Shown here in pieces: positions 1 through 12,690 of a stretch of DNA of 64,000 nucleotides. This DNA comes from Gammaproteobacteria bacterium (GTDB lineage: Bacteria > Pseudomonadota > Gammaproteobacteria > Burkholderiales > Burkholderiaceae_C): assembly GCA_018828125.1 (NCBI GenBank), contig JAHJWB010000013.1, positions 62,001 through 126,000 on the forward strand. Reading direction: 5' to 3'. The translations under genes were made by a program, and so were the position numbers. The notes beneath the pieces were generated by a model, which saw nothing but the letters and a program-made list of their open reading frames with translations, had not been told where the DNA came from and did no database searches. Every line of letters begins with the position of its first letter. The first letter of the stretch is position 1.

Positions 1-156
1 ATCATCTCCCACGTGCGTGCCCAGGTTCAGGCTGTCATAAGGCGGCACGCTGACGCCGCCAGCGCGCGTGGTGCACAACGCATGTACGCTGGCGGGCGCT
101 GGCCAGTCCGGCACCAGCCAGTCTGCGTGTGGGGCTTGGCGCGCCGCCGTCGTCAT
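1..156 (-). CDS. Laccase-domain (YfiH/PgeF family) protein, partial N-terminus
   Basis: The first 52 residues of a minus-strand gene run off the window start. Visible pieces are ADWLVPDWPAP, ALCTTRAGGVS, PYDSLNLGTHVGDD. The TTRxGGVS and YxSLNLGxHVGDD patterns are typical of the YfiH/PgeF multicopper-polyphenol-oxidase-like family, whose members have been described as purine nucleoside phosphorylase-like enzymes and as a peptidoglycan-editing factor. The ATG at 156 overlaps the TGA of the upstream GST gene (ATGA), suggesting translational coupling. The family's His/Cys metal site lies outside the window, so activity cannot be judged. Confidence 0.85.
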   Translation of the reverse strand, partial: MTTAARQAPHADWLVPDWPAPASVHALCTTRAGGVSVPPYDSLNLGTHVGDD

Positions 157-824
157 CAGGCTTCGTTGTCGGGGCAGGCCGAGGGCTGCGCCTGCTGGAA
201 CGCGGGCAAGGCCATGCAGGCATCGAACGCGGCCATGGTCAACGGCAAGTCGTCCAGGCTGACCTTGAAGCGCTGGGCGTTGAAGATCTGCGGCACCAGG
301 CAGCAATCGGCCAGTGTGGGGGTGTCTCCCCAGCACAGCATCGACGGGGCGAGGCCCTGCGCTGCACGCTCTTTCCCTAGCAGCGCCAACTGGCGCTCGA
401 AGACTTCCAGCCCGTTGCGCACCCAGTGGCGGTACCACGCATTTTTTGCCTCCTCGTCGACCTTCAGGTCGTGCACCAGATACTTCAGCACCCGCAGATT
501 GGCGATGGGGTGGATGTCGCAGCCCACCGTCTGCGCCAGCGCACGCACGCGGGCACGGGCCAGCGGTGTGTCGGGCAGCAGCGCAGGGGTGGGATGCATC
601 TCGTCCAGGTATTCGACGATTGCCATCGACTGCGACAGCGCTGCGCCTTCGTCGGTGACCAGCGTGGGCACCATGGCATCGCCAATGCGCTCGACGTAGG
701 CAGGGTTCTTGTGCTCACCCTTCACCAGGTGAACGGGGATGTAGTCGTAGCTGAGCCCTTTGATCGCCAGCGCGATGCGTACGCGAAACGAGGTCGATGA
801 GCGAAAGTAGTTGTGGAGTTGCAT
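156..824 (-). CDS. maiA: Zeta-class glutathione S-transferase, maleylacetoacetate/maleylpyruvate isomerase
   Basis: This 222-residue protein has a thioredoxin-like N-terminal half with the zeta-GST motif SSTSFRVRIAL (residues 9-19) and an all-helical C-terminal half containing CDIHPIANLR and WGDTPTLADCCLVPQ. The family isomerises maleylacetoacetate or maleylpyruvate to the fumaryl isomer using glutathione, in the cytoplasm, as the penultimate step of homogentisate or gentisate degradation. The ATG at 824 was chosen because MQLHNYFRSS is where family homology begins; upstream codons are not conserved-looking. A FAH-family hydrolase, which would take the next step, lies nearby on the other strand. 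Substrate (tyrosine versus gentisate route) is undecided; a nagL-like role is equally possible. Confidence 0.85.
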   Translation of the reverse strand: MQLHNYFRSSTSFRVRIALAIKGLSYDYIPVHLVKGEHKNPAYVERIGDAMVPTLVTDEGAALSQSMAIVEYLDEMHPTPALLPDTPLARARVRALAQTVGCDIHPIANLRVLKYLVHDLKVDEEAKNAWYRHWVRNGLEVFERQLALLGKERAAQGLAPSMLCWGDTPTLADCCLVPQIFNAQRFKVSLDDLPLTMAAFDACMALPAFQQAQPSACPDNEA

Positions 825-972
825 GGACGGACGAAGGGTTTGTCGATGAATCTGCAATGTAGATGCGGTCAAAGGGCAATCAGGAGGCAATCCAACTGCA
901 ACTGATGTGGCTGCAGGGCATGCCGACCCGCCCCGGCTGTGGACGGTGAACGCGGTAAGGCCGCGCCACCCC

Positions 973-1428
973 TCACGCGCCTGAGGTGCCCGCGGGGTCC
1001 TGGTGGTTGTAGACCACTTTAGACAGCAGCACCATGAGGTCAGCGCTCTCTTGCGGGGTCAGCGGGGCCGTCAGGCGCTCTTGCACGCGCTGGGCGGCGT
1101 CGCGCATCTGCAGCGCCGCCACTTCGCCTTCCGGCGTGATCCACAACAGCTTGCGGCGGCGGTCACGGGTGTCGGGTTCGCGGCGGATCCAGCCGCGCTT
1201 TTCGAGGCGCCCGATGACCGAGCCTGAGGTGGCTGCATCAAACGCCACGCGGGACGCCAGCGTGACCTGGTCTTCGCCGGGCTGGGCCAGCAGCTCGTGC
1301 AGGATGGCGAACTGCACCGGGGTGACGTCAAATCCCGCGGTTTCTTCCATGAAAAGCGCAACGGTTCGCTGGTGGGCGCGGCGCACCAAGTGGCCCGGCG
1401 TATTTTGGAAATCAAAGCTCTGTGCCAT
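973..1428 (-). CDS. MarR family transcriptional regulator
   Basis: The 151-residue protein has the winged-helix MarR layout: dimerisation helices at the N-terminus (RRAHQRTVALFMEE), a DNA-binding helix pair around residues 55-75 (TLASRVAFDAATSGSVIGRLEKRGW) and the characteristic wing DTRDRRRKLLWITPEG. MarR proteins usually repress a neighbouring gene and are released by phenolic ligands. The gene is divergent from the FAH hydrolase at 1678 and upstream of the zeta GST, so it probably controls aromatic ring-cleavage genes. No clean Shine-Dalgarno precedes the ATG. Confidence 0.88.
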   Translation of the reverse strand: MAQSFDFQNTPGHLVRRAHQRTVALFMEETAGFDVTPVQFAILHELLAQPGEDQVTLASRVAFDAATSGSVIGRLEKRGWIRREPDTRDRRRKLLWITPEGEVAALQMRDAAQRVQERLTAPLTPQESADLMVLLSKVVYNHQDPAGTSGA

Positions 1429-1677
1429 GGGCGCGAGTGTAGCGCCCCATCGTCACCTCCTCGTCACCCCAAGGGGTCCCGGGGGAAGACCGCAACACAA
1501 GGCCCCAAGCTGCCCCTCTTGTTGTAACCGGGCGCAACCTCGTGAGCGCACCCATGGCACACTGCCACACCGAGGCCGCGCCGGGCGCAGACCGGGGTTT
1601 TTTGCAACCGCACAAGCTCCAGCCACCGCGCCGTCCGACTCCCCTTTGCATTGAACTCCTGAATTCGAGAGGTTGAC

Positions 1678-2373
1678 ATGAGCTACGTGTTTTCTCCAGC
1701 ACCCGTGGCCAGCGTGCCCGTGATGGGCTGCGGTGACCAATTTCCTGTGCACCGCATCTACTGCGTGGGCCGCAACTATGAAGAACACGCCAAGGAAATG
1801 GGGTTCACCGGCCGCGAGCCACCGTTCTTCTTCATGAAACCTGCAGACGCTATCGTGGTGGTCAACGACGGCCAGACCGGCGAGCTGCCCTACCCCGCCC
1901 TCACAGCCAACCTGCACCACGAGATCGAACTCGTCGTGGCGATTGGCAAGGGCGGCAAAAACATCAAGGCCGCCGACGCGTTGGGGCACATCTACGGCTA
2001 CGCGGTGGGGCTGGACATGACGCGCCGCGACCTGCAGGCCGACATGAAGCGCCAGGGCCGCCCCTGGTGCATCGGAAAGGGGTTTGACGCCAGCGCGCCC
2101 ATCTCTCCCATCACCCAGATCACCCACGCGGGCGATGTCGCCAACGCCGCCATCTGGCTCAAAGTGAATGGCGCAGACCGGCAGCGCAGCAACGTGTCCC
2201 ACCTGATCTGGAACATTACCGAAACCATCGAGCACCTGTCCGCAGCCTGGGAGCTGCAACCCGGCGACCTCATCTACACCGGCACGCCCGAGGGCGTGGA
2301 CTCGGTGAAGCGGGGCGACGTGCTGGAAGGCGGCGTGGCGGGCCTGGGCACACTGCGGCTGACGGTGGTGTGA
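1678..2373 (+). CDS. Fumarylacetoacetate hydrolase family protein, probable fumarylpyruvate hydrolase
   Basis: This 231-residue protein has the FAH catalytic fold: IYCVGRNYEEHAKEMG, FFFMKPADAIV, the metal-binding HHEIELVVAIG, GYAVGLDMTRRDLQ and GDLIYTGTPEGV near the C-terminus. Length and motifs match the short single-domain FAH proteins that hydrolyse fumarylpyruvate to fumarate and pyruvate (NagK-like) rather than the longer eukaryote-type FAH. A GAGAGG ribosome site sits just ahead of the ATG. Together with the zeta GST and the MarR regulator it forms the lower end of a gentisate- or homogentisate-type route. No ring-cleavage dioxygenase is present here, so the exact substrate is inferred. 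Confidence 0.85.
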   Translation: MSYVFSPAPVASVPVMGCGDQFPVHRIYCVGRNYEEHAKEMGFTGREPPFFFMKPADAIVVVNDGQTGELPYPALTANLHHEIELVVAIGKGGKNIKAADALGHIYGYAVGLDMTRRDLQADMKRQGRPWCIGKGFDASAPISPITQITHAGDVANAAIWLKVNGADRQRSNVSHLIWNITETIEHLSAAWELQPGDLIYTGTPEGVDSVKRGDVLEGGVAGLGTLRLTVV

Positions 2374-2433
2374 CCGGAACTGGCGCGCCACGGATGCCTG
2401 GTCATCCCGGTGCGCCCCACCAAACCACTACGA

Positions 2434-2480
2434 TTTTAATAGCTACTAGCGCTTAATGGATAAGCGCTAGAGGCCAATTT
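2434..2480 (-). repeat. Comamonad intergenic palindromic repeat, copy 1
   Basis: This copy is inverted relative to most others in the window. It carries the perfect arms TAGCGCTT and AAGCGCTA around 7 bases, flanked by AGCTA on one side and GGCC on the other. It lies between the FAH hydrolase and the NUDIX gene, both on the plus strand, and can form a hairpin in their transcript. Confidence 0.8.
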
Positions 2481-2495
2481 GACTCATAAAACTGC

Positions 2496-3047
2496 ATGAC
2501 GTACCGCAGCCCCATCAAACATTGCCGCGCCTGTGGCACCGCCGTGGTTTACCGACTGCCAGACGACGGCGACACCAAGCAGCGTGCGGTCTGCCCCAGC
2601 TGTAACACGGTGCACTACGAGAACCCGCTGAACGTGGTGGGCACCGTGCCCGCCATGCCCGACGGGCGTGTGCTGCTGTGCAAGCGCAACATCGAGCCGC
2701 GCTGGGGCAAGTGGACCCTGCCCGCAGGGTTTATGGAGCTGGACGAAACCACGGCCCAGGGCGCCGCGCGCGAGACCGATGAAGAAGCCGGTGCGCAGAT
2801 TGAAATGGGCCCCTTGTTCAGCCTGCTGAACGTGCGGCGCGTCGGCCAGGTCCACCTGTTCTACCGCGCCAATCTGCTCAGCGACCAGTTCAACCCGGGC
2901 TACGAAACCATTGAGGCGCGGCTCTTTGCCGAACACGAAGTGCCGTGGGATGAGATTGCGTTTCGCACCGTCAAAGAAACGCTGGAGCACTACTTTGCCG
3001 ACCGCAAGGCGGGCGTGTTTGGCACGCATTTCGTGGACATCGAATAA
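2496..3047 (+). CDS. NUDIX hydrolase with N-terminal zinc ribbon
   Basis: The 183-residue protein begins with a four-cysteine zinc ribbon (HCRACG at residue 9 and VCPSCN near residue 34) followed by a NUDIX domain. The Nudix box reads GFMELDE..., REtdEEAG; its Arg-Glu and Glu-Glu metal-binding residues are present. Zinc-ribbon NUDIX proteins include NADH pyrophosphatases (NudC) and ADP-ribose-type hydrolases, but this protein is shorter than NudC and lacks an obvious N-terminal NudC domain. It acts presumably on a nucleoside diphosphate derivative in the cytoplasm; the substrate cannot be read from the sequence. Confidence 0.85.
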   Translation: MTYRSPIKHCRACGTAVVYRLPDDGDTKQRAVCPSCNTVHYENPLNVVGTVPAMPDGRVLLCKRNIEPRWGKWTLPAGFMELDETTAQGAARETDEEAGAQIEMGPLFSLLNVRRVGQVHLFYRANLLSDQFNPGYETIEARLFAEHEVPWDEIAFRTVKETLEHYFADRKAGVFGTHFVDIE

Positions 3048-3139
3048 CGGCGCCGGCCCCAGGCCAGCCTATTGGCTGACCACCCGTGACTGCTGGTGAC
3101 GAACGGTGCCCGGCGGTGACCGGTTAAAGACCCCGCCCG

Positions 3140-5443
3140 TTACCCGCCCACGCGCTCTTCCGCGGGCACTGGCGGGCCGGACGGATAGCCGGGATCGGTG
3201 GTGACGGGCGGCAAACCTTGGGGGCCCGATGGCCTGGGCGTGCCGCTGCCGCCAAACAGACCACGGATCCAGTCGCGCATGTTCTCCAGCGGGGCATCGG
3301 GGGGAGGCGGTGGCGCGATGGGGGCGAACTCATCGACAAACCGGTCGTTGCCATCCAGCACCTTGGTGCGGATCGCCTGCTGCATGAATTCGCCCACCAT
3401 AGGCAGCGCACTGCGCGCGCCCTGCCCCCAGTAATCGCTGCGCAGCGTGATGCGGCCATCGTTGAAACCCGCCCAGGCACCGACCACCACACGGGTGTAC
3501 ATCAGGATGAACCAGCCGTCGGTGTTGTCCTGCGTGGTGCCGGTTTTGCCCGCCACGTCCGCCTGCACGCCGTAGCGCGTGCGAATGGCGGTGGCGGTGC
3601 CCTTGTCGACCGCGCCGCGCATGGTGTTGCGCAGGGTCTGTGCGGCGCGGGCGTCAAACACGACCTCGGGGGTGGGCTGGGCAAAAGTCTCCAGCACCTT
3701 GCCGTGGCGGTCTTCAATGCTGAGGATGAGCACGGGCTCGATGTAGCGCCCCAAGGTGGCGATGCTGCTGTAGGCCGAGACCATTTCCTTGAGCGTGACC
3801 GGGCTGGTGCCCAGCGCCAGCGACGGCACTTCTTCGAGCTTGGACTGGCGCACACCCAGCGCACGGGCCACCTCGGCCACGCGGGCCGGGCCCACCTGCT
3901 GCATGACCTGCGCGGTGATGGTGTTCTTCGAGAACGCCAGGCCATCGGCCAGGGTCATCGGCTCATCGCTGGGCGGGCCGCCGTCGGTGGGGCGCCATAC
4001 GCGCCCGCCGCCCAGCGGAATCTCCACAGCCGAGTCCATCAGGGTGTCAGAGGGCAAGGCCCCTTGCGCAAACGCAGCGCCATACACAAAGGGCTTGAAG
4101 GTGGACCCTGGCTGGCGCCGTGCTGCCTGCACATGGTCAAACGGGTCCTGTGCAAAGTCGCGGCTACCCACCCACGCCAGCACGTGGCCGGTCACAGGGT
4201 CTTGCGCCAGAAAGCCTGCCTGCACCCGCGTTTTTTCGGTACGCAGCTTTTGCAGCCAGGGTTCGTTGACCAGCAACGCCTTCAGCGTGGTATCGGGGTC
4301 GTCGCCCTTGTCCACCGCTGCGCGGAATTCAGGGCTCTCGCGCACCAACGTTTGCACCAGTTCGTTTTCGGGGCCCCAGCCATTGCGCTGCGACCAGGCT
4401 TTGTCGGCCACGCCCTGCAGTTGCAGCCCTTGCCGCTCCACGGCCCGGTTGGCGATGGCTTGCAGGCGCGAATCAATGGTGGTGCGAATCACCAGCCCAT
4501 CGGAGTACAGGTTGTAGCCACGGCTGTCGGCCCAGTCGATCAGCTGTTTGCGCAGCTGCATGGCAAAGTGCGGTGCGGGGCCCATCACCTCGGTCTGGCG
4601 CTCAAAGTTCACGCCGAGCGGACGTATCTTGAGAACATCAAACTCCTTGGAATCGAGCTTGCCGCGCTTGACCATTTGCGCCAGCACCGTGTTGCGCCGC
4701 GCCTGCGCGCGTTCGGGGTTGAGCACCGGGTTGTAATAGGCCGTGCCCTTGAGCATGCCGATCAGCGTGGCGCTCTCCAGCACATTGAGTTTGTCGGCCG
4801 ACTTGTCGAAATAGGTGCGCGCCGCCATCTCGATGCCGTAGGCGTTGTACAAGAACGGCACGGTGTTGAGATAGGTCTCCAGGATTTCGTCTTTAGAGTA
4901 CGAGGCCTCGATTTTGAGGGCCGTAACCGCCTCTTTCAGTTTGCGAGAAATGGTGCGCGAGCGGCCGATTTCTTCCGGAAACAGGTTGCGCGCCAACTGC
5001 TGCGTGATGGTCGAGCCGCCCTGCGGGGCGCCCCGCAGCGTGTGCACCACCGACGACGCCGTGCGCCTCCAGTCCATGCCCCAGTGGTCATAAAAGCGGT
5101 GGTCTTCGGTGGCAATGAGGGCGTCGATCACGTTGGGCGACACCTGGCTCAGCTCCACCCACTCGCGGTTGGCCCAGCGGTATTCGGCCAGCAACTTGCC
5201 ATCCACCGACATGAGCTGGGCGGGCAGCTCGCTTTTAGCCTTGCGGATGTCGCTGACGCTGGGCGTCGTGGGCACCAGTGCCAGCGCGTACAGCAATACG
5301 GCCGTGGGCACAGCCACCATCGTCCAAAAAAGGCCCCACCGCACCGGCCGCGGCATCCAGGCAAACCAGCCCGAAACGCGGTGGAACAAGGCCCTCAAGC
5401 GGGACCACACAGAGCGAAAAAAGGTGCGCATCAAAGAAATCAA
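3140..5443 (-). CDS. Penicillin-binding protein 1A-type bifunctional transglycosylase/transpeptidase
   Basis: This 767-residue class A PBP has a short cytoplasmic tail, one membrane anchor (about residues 35-57), a GT51 glycosyltransferase domain with EDHRFYDHWG and GGSTITQQLARN, and a C-terminal transpeptidase with the active-site SxxK in PGSTFKPF, SxN in FSKNT and KTG in KTGTTQDN. It polymerises lipid II and cross-links peptidoglycan at the periplasmic face. It is the last gene of the run smc-zipA-ligA and starts 22 bases after ligA. The C-terminal tail is rich in Pro/Gly (PPPPPDAP, PSGPQG). Whether it is the cell's main PBP1A or an accessory enzyme is not clear, so no symbol is given. Confidence 0.92.
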   Translation of the reverse strand: MISLMRTFFRSVWSRLRALFHRVSGWFAWMPRPVRWGLFWTMVAVPTAVLLYALALVPTTPSVSDIRKAKSELPAQLMSVDGKLLAEYRWANREWVELSQVSPNVIDALIATEDHRFYDHWGMDWRRTASSVVHTLRGAPQGGSTITQQLARNLFPEEIGRSRTISRKLKEAVTALKIEASYSKDEILETYLNTVPFLYNAYGIEMAARTYFDKSADKLNVLESATLIGMLKGTAYYNPVLNPERAQARRNTVLAQMVKRGKLDSKEFDVLKIRPLGVNFERQTEVMGPAPHFAMQLRKQLIDWADSRGYNLYSDGLVIRTTIDSRLQAIANRAVERQGLQLQGVADKAWSQRNGWGPENELVQTLVRESPEFRAAVDKGDDPDTTLKALLVNEPWLQKLRTEKTRVQAGFLAQDPVTGHVLAWVGSRDFAQDPFDHVQAARRQPGSTFKPFVYGAAFAQGALPSDTLMDSAVEIPLGGGRVWRPTDGGPPSDEPMTLADGLAFSKNTITAQVMQQVGPARVAEVARALGVRQSKLEEVPSLALGTSPVTLKEMVSAYSSIATLGRYIEPVLILSIEDRHGKVLETFAQPTPEVVFDARAAQTLRNTMRGAVDKGTATAIRTRYGVQADVAGKTGTTQDNTDGWFILMYTRVVVGAWAGFNDGRITLRSDYWGQGARSALPMVGEFMQQAIRTKVLDGNDRFVDEFAPIAPPPPPDAPLENMRDWIRGLFGGSGTPRPSGPQGLPPVTTDPGYPSGPPVPAEERVGG

Positions 5444-5465
5444 ATAGGGTTGGGGCGGAGCCCGC

Positions 5466-8680
<3,215 letters not shown>

Positions 8681-8903
8681 AAAAGAAATTCTCGGCTATC
8701 CACAGCGCTGCGCACGGCCAGCAGCGCAGAAAACTGACGCAGCCCAACCCAGGGATGCCGAAGAAGGGCCGCCCCGCAGTGAGGGCGTCGTCCCCTTGAG
8801 GGCTGAGGGCCGCGGCTCCAAGCCTGCCTGCGCAGGCTTGGACGTGCCCGAAGAGCCGCCGACTCTGGCAGCGGTGCGGAGGCGCGAAGTGACTCAGGGG
8901 TAC
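8681..8903 (-). repeat. smc-zipA spacer with strong hairpin
   Basis: This 223-base spacer holds no gene. It contains a perfect 11-bp inverted repeat, TCCAAGCCTGC (8817-8827) and GCAGGCTTGGA (8832-8842), around the 4-base loop CTGC. There is no adjacent T-run, so it is not a classical terminator. The flanking sequence (GGGCCGCCCCGCAGTGAGG ... GGTGCGGAGGCGCGAAGTG) reads like another dispersed intergenic element. Confidence 0.5.
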
Positions 8904-11900
8904 TCATAGTTCGGCCATTGAAAGCGCGGATTCCATGTCCACCGCCACGATGCGGGACACGCCCTGCTCCTGCATGGTCACGCCAATCAGCTGTTCGGCC
9001 ATTTCCATGGCGATCTTGTTGTGGCTGATGAACAGAAACTGCGTGCTCTTGCTCATGCTGGACACCAGCTTGGCATAGCGCTCGGTGTTGGCGTCGTCCA
9101 GCGGCGCGTCCACTTCGTCCAGCAAACAGAACGGTGCGGGGTTGAGCTGGAAGATGGCAAACACCAGCGCAATGGCCGTCAGCGCCTTCTCGCCGCCCGA
9201 CAGCAGGTGAATGGTCTGGTTCTTCTTGCCGGGTGGCTGCGCCATCACCTGCACGCCCGAGTCCAGGATTTCGTCACCCGTGATGATCAGCTTGGCCTGC
9301 CCGCCGCCAAACAACTCGGGGAACATGCGCCCGAAATGGCCGTTGACGGTATCAAACGTGCCCGACAGCAACTGGCGGGTTTCGCCGTCGATCTTGCGGA
9401 TCGCGTCTTCCAGCGTGTTCATGGCCTCGGTCAGGTCGGCGGTCTGCGCATCGAGAAAGATCTTGCGCTCGCTGGCCAGCTTCAACTCATCCAGCGCGGC
9501 CAGGTTGACGGCACCCAAGGCGGCGATTTCGCGGTGCAGGCGGTCGATTTCGCTTTGCAGGCCGGTCACGCGCACATTGCCGTCGGTGATGGACTGGGCC
9601 ACGGCCTCCAGATCAGCCTGGTTATCGGCCAGCAAGGTGGTGTATTGCTCCAGGCCCAGGCGCGCAGCCTGCTCCTTGAGCTGGAATTCGGTGATGCGCG
9701 CGCGCAGTGGGTCCAGCGCCCGTTCAAGTTGCATGCGGCGTTCATCGCTGGCGCGCAGCTTGGTGGTCAGGTCGTCGTATTCGCTGCGCTGGGCACCCAG
9801 GGCCTTTTCGCGCTCCATCTTCACGTCCAGCGCCTGCTGCAGGCCGCCTTGCGCGGCGGCGTCGGACAGACGGGCGAGTTCATCGCGCGCGCGCTGCTGT
9901 TCGTCCGCCAGGGCCGTGGCCTGCTGCGTGGCGGTTTCGATGGAGCGTGACAACTCGCCACGGCGCGCCTCCACACTGCGCTGCGAGAAGGTGGCCTCTT
10001 GCGCCTGGCGCTCCAGCGTGCGCTGCTGCTCGCGGCAGGCGGTGAGCTTGCGCTCGGCTTCGATCACCTTGTCGCCCAGTTGGGCCTCGCGCTCCTGGCT
10101 ATCGGCCAGCTGCATGTCCAGTTCTTCAAAACGCGCCTCGGCAGACACCCGGCGTTCTTGCAGATCAGCCAGTTGGGCCTCGACTTCGGCCAGGTCGCCA
10201 TCGATTTGCGCGCTGCGGGCCCGGGTCTGCTCGGCCAGTTGGGTCAGGCGCAGGGTTTCGACCTGCAGCTCATGGGCGCGGCTCTGGGTTTCGGTGGCTT
10301 CACGGCGTGCAGAGACGAGGCGCTGCGAGGCATCGGCATAGGCGGCCTCGGCGCGGACCAAGGCGCTGCGGGACTCTTCGGCAATGAGCGCCTGCGCGCG
10401 CAGCTCTTTTTCGAGGTGTTCGATCTCCTGCGCGCGGGCGAGCATGCCGGACTGTTCGGAATCCTGAGCATAAAAGCTCACGCTGTGGGCGCTCACGGCA
10501 TGGCCCGTGGGCACAAACACCATCTCGCCGGGTTGCAGCGTGCTGCGGCGGCTCAGGGCTTCATCCAGCGTGGGGGCGGTGTAGCAGCCTTGCAGCCAGT
10601 CTTTCATCACGGCGCGCAGGCCCGCGTCGTTCAGGCGCAGCAGGTCTGACAGACGGGCGTGGGGTGACGATGTTTCAGGGTGGCCCGCAGCGGGAGCGCT
10701 GTAAAAAGCGAGGCGCGCAGGCGGCGCATCGTTGCCGCCGGAGCCGAGAAAGCCGCGCACCATGTCCAGGCGGCCGACTTCCAGTGCCGCCAGGCGCTCG
10801 CGCAGGGCGGCTTCCAGCGCGTTTTCCCAGCCGGGTTCGATGTGGATGCGGCTCCACAAGCCTTGCAGGCCGTCGAGCCCATGTTTGGCCAGCCAGGGGC
10901 GCAGCTTGCCGTCGGTCTTGACCTTTTCCTGCAGCGCCTTGAGCGCTTCCATGCGCGCCGACAGCTCGGCCTGACGCGCACTTTCGGTGTTGACGGCTTG
11001 CTGGCGCGTGCGGCGGTCGTCGTCGAGTTGGGGCACGGACTCTTGCAGCTCGTGCAGGCGGGCCTCGGTGGTTTCGGCGATCTCCTGGGCTTCGGCCAAC
11101 TGCTCGCGCAGGTTGTCCAAACGGGTTTCATCGGGCGCAGCCAGTGCGTTGCGGTCGGTGCGCAGGCGCTCAAAACGGCTGTCCAGTTGGCGGCTTTGTT
11201 CGTCAAAGCTGCGTTGCTCGGCGGCCAGCACGCCAATCTGCTGCTGCACCTGCACCACGGCGCTGCGCTGCTCGGTCGTGCGGCTTTGTGCCTGGCGCAG
11301 GGCTTCTTCCAGGTCGGGCAGCTGCATGGCCTGCTCTTCGACCTGGGCGGCCAGCATTTCGGCGCGCTCTTCGGCGTCCACACCGGCACCGGCCAGGTTT
11401 TCGAGTTCGATATCGGCCTCTTCCTTGCGGGCCTGCCACATGGCGATCTGCTCGGCCAGCGTGACCAGGCGCTGCTCCACGCGCTGGCGGCCTTCGATGA
11501 CGTAGCGGATCTCGGCTTCAAGCTTGCCGACCTCGGCCGTGGCTTCATAGAGCTTGCCCTGGGCCTGGTTGACCTGGTCGCCTGCCGCGTAATGGGCTTG
11601 GCGGATGGTTTCGAGGTCGGACTCGACCGCGCGCAGGTCGGCCATGCGGGATTCGAGGTCGTTGACGGCCTGCAGGCCCTCCATGCGCACTTTGGTCTGT
11701 TGTTCTTCGGCTTCGGCGCGCTTCAAAAACCACTGCTGGTGCTGCTTGAGCGTGGCGTCGGCCTGCAGCGTGTTGTATTTGGCGGCCACCTCGGCCTGCT
11801 TTTCGAGCTTTTCGAGGTTGGCGTTCAGCTCGCGCAGGATGTCTTCGACCCGCGTGAGGTTCTCGCGCGTGTCCGACAGGCGGTTTTCGGTCTCGCGGCG

Positions 11901-12428
11901 GCGCTCTTTGTATTTGGAGACGCCGGCAGCTTCTTCGAGGAACAGGCGCAGTTCCTCGGGGCGCGATTCGATGATGCGGCTGATGGTGCCCTGGCCGATG
12001 ATGGCGTAGGCGCGGGGCCCCAAGCCCGTGCCCAAAAACACGTCCTGCACGTCGCGGCGGCGCACGGGCTGGTTGTTGAGGTAGTAACTGCTGGTGCCGT
12101 CGCGCGTGAGCACGCGGCGCACGGCCACTTCGCCGTACTGGCCCCACTGGCCGCCTGCGCGGTGGTCGGAGTTGTCGAACACCAGCTCCACACTGGCGCG
12201 GCTGGCCTGCTTGCGGGTAGTGGTGCCGCTGAAGATCACGTCCTGCATGCTCTCGCCACGCAGCTCGCTGGCCTTGCTCTCGCCCAGCACCCAGCGCACC
12301 GCATCCATGATGTTGGACTTGCCGCAGCCGTTGGGGCCCACCACGCCGACCAGTTGCCCGGGCAGCATGAAGTTGGTGGGCTCAGCGAACGACTTGAATC
12401 CGGAAAGCTTGATCGAGGTGAGACGCAC
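8904..12428 (-). CDS. smc: Chromosome segregation protein SMC
   Basis: This 1174-residue protein has the full SMC architecture: N-terminal Walker A (GPNGCGKSN, residues 32-40), two long Glu/Gln/Arg-rich coiled coils, a central hinge around residues 500-660, and a C-terminal head with the ABC signature LLSGGEKALT and Walker B FCLLDEVDAPLDD. It acts as a condensin ATPase that compacts and segregates the chromosome with ScpA/ScpB, which are not in the window. It is the first gene of the minus-strand run smc-zipA-ligA-PBP. Confidence 0.97.
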   Translation of the reverse strand: MRLTSIKLSGFKSFAEPTNFMLPGQLVGVVGPNGCGKSNIMDAVRWVLGESKASELRGESMQDVIFSGTTTRKQASRASVELVFDNSDHRAGGQWGQYGEVAVRRVLTRDGTSSYYLNNQPVRRRDVQDVFLGTGLGPRAYAIIGQGTISRIIESRPEELRLFLEEAAGVSKYKERRRETENRLSDTRENLTRVEDILRELNANLEKLEKQAEVAAKYNTLQADATLKQHQQWFLKRAEAEEQQTKVRMEGLQAVNDLESRMADLRAVESDLETIRQAHYAAGDQVNQAQGKLYEATAEVGKLEAEIRYVIEGRQRVEQRLVTLAEQIAMWQARKEEADIELENLAGAGVDAEERAEMLAAQVEEQAMQLPDLEEALRQAQSRTTEQRSAVVQVQQQIGVLAAEQRSFDEQSRQLDSRFERLRTDRNALAAPDETRLDNLREQLAEAQEIAETTEARLHELQESVPQLDDDRRTRQQAVNTESARQAELSARMEALKALQEKVKTDGKLRPWLAKHGLDGLQGLWSRIHIEPGWENALEAALRERLAALEVGRLDMVRGFLGSGGNDAPPARLAFYSAPAAGHPETSSPHARLSDLLRLNDAGLRAVMKDWLQGCYTAPTLDEALSRRSTLQPGEMVFVPTGHAVSAHSVSFYAQDSEQSGMLARAQEIEHLEKELRAQALIAEESRSALVRAEAAYADASQRLVSARREATETQSRAHELQVETLRLTQLAEQTRARSAQIDGDLAEVEAQLADLQERRVSAEARFEELDMQLADSQEREAQLGDKVIEAERKLTACREQQRTLERQAQEATFSQRSVEARRGELSRSIETATQQATALADEQQRARDELARLSDAAAQGGLQQALDVKMEREKALGAQRSEYDDLTTKLRASDERRMQLERALDPLRARITEFQLKEQAARLGLEQYTTLLADNQADLEAVAQSITDGNVRVTGLQSEIDRLHREIAALGAVNLAALDELKLASERKIFLDAQTADLTEAMNTLEDAIRKIDGETRQLLSGTFDTVNGHFGRMFPELFGGGQAKLIITGDEILDSGVQVMAQPPGKKNQTIHLLSGGEKALTAIALVFAIFQLNPAPFCLLDEVDAPLDDANTERYAKLVSSMSKSTQFLFISHNKIAMEMAEQLIGVTMQEQGVSRIVAVDMESALSMAEL

Positions 12429-12608
12429 GGGTCAGGGGCTGGGCTAAGGGAGTGGGCAAAAGCGGGATGCAGGGGCGCTGGACGGGCGTTTCGGGCAGAG
12501 AGCGCGGCAACGGCTGCGAGGGCGGAATGATACCGCGCCGCCCTCTTGCACTGGCTGAACAGCAGGCCGCAGCGCCAAACAGGGCGTTGCAGCCTGAGAT
12601 TTTGAATA

Positions 12609-12664
12609 AAAACAGGCTCTAGCGCTTATCCACCAAGCGCTGGCAGCTATGAATTTTGAATAGC
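12609..12664 (+). repeat. Palindromic repeat, copy 3
   Basis: This copy has AGGCTCTAGCGCTTATCC, then CCAAGCGCTGGCAGCTAT and AATAGC at the right end. One base of the right arm deviates (GCGCTGG instead of GCGCTA). It lies between the divergent-from-stop ends of smc (start side) and the GGDEF gene (stop side) in a 262-base gap that holds no other recognisable gene. Confidence 0.8.
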
Positions 12665-12690
12665 TGATCCAATCCATGTTCCTGCAGAAA

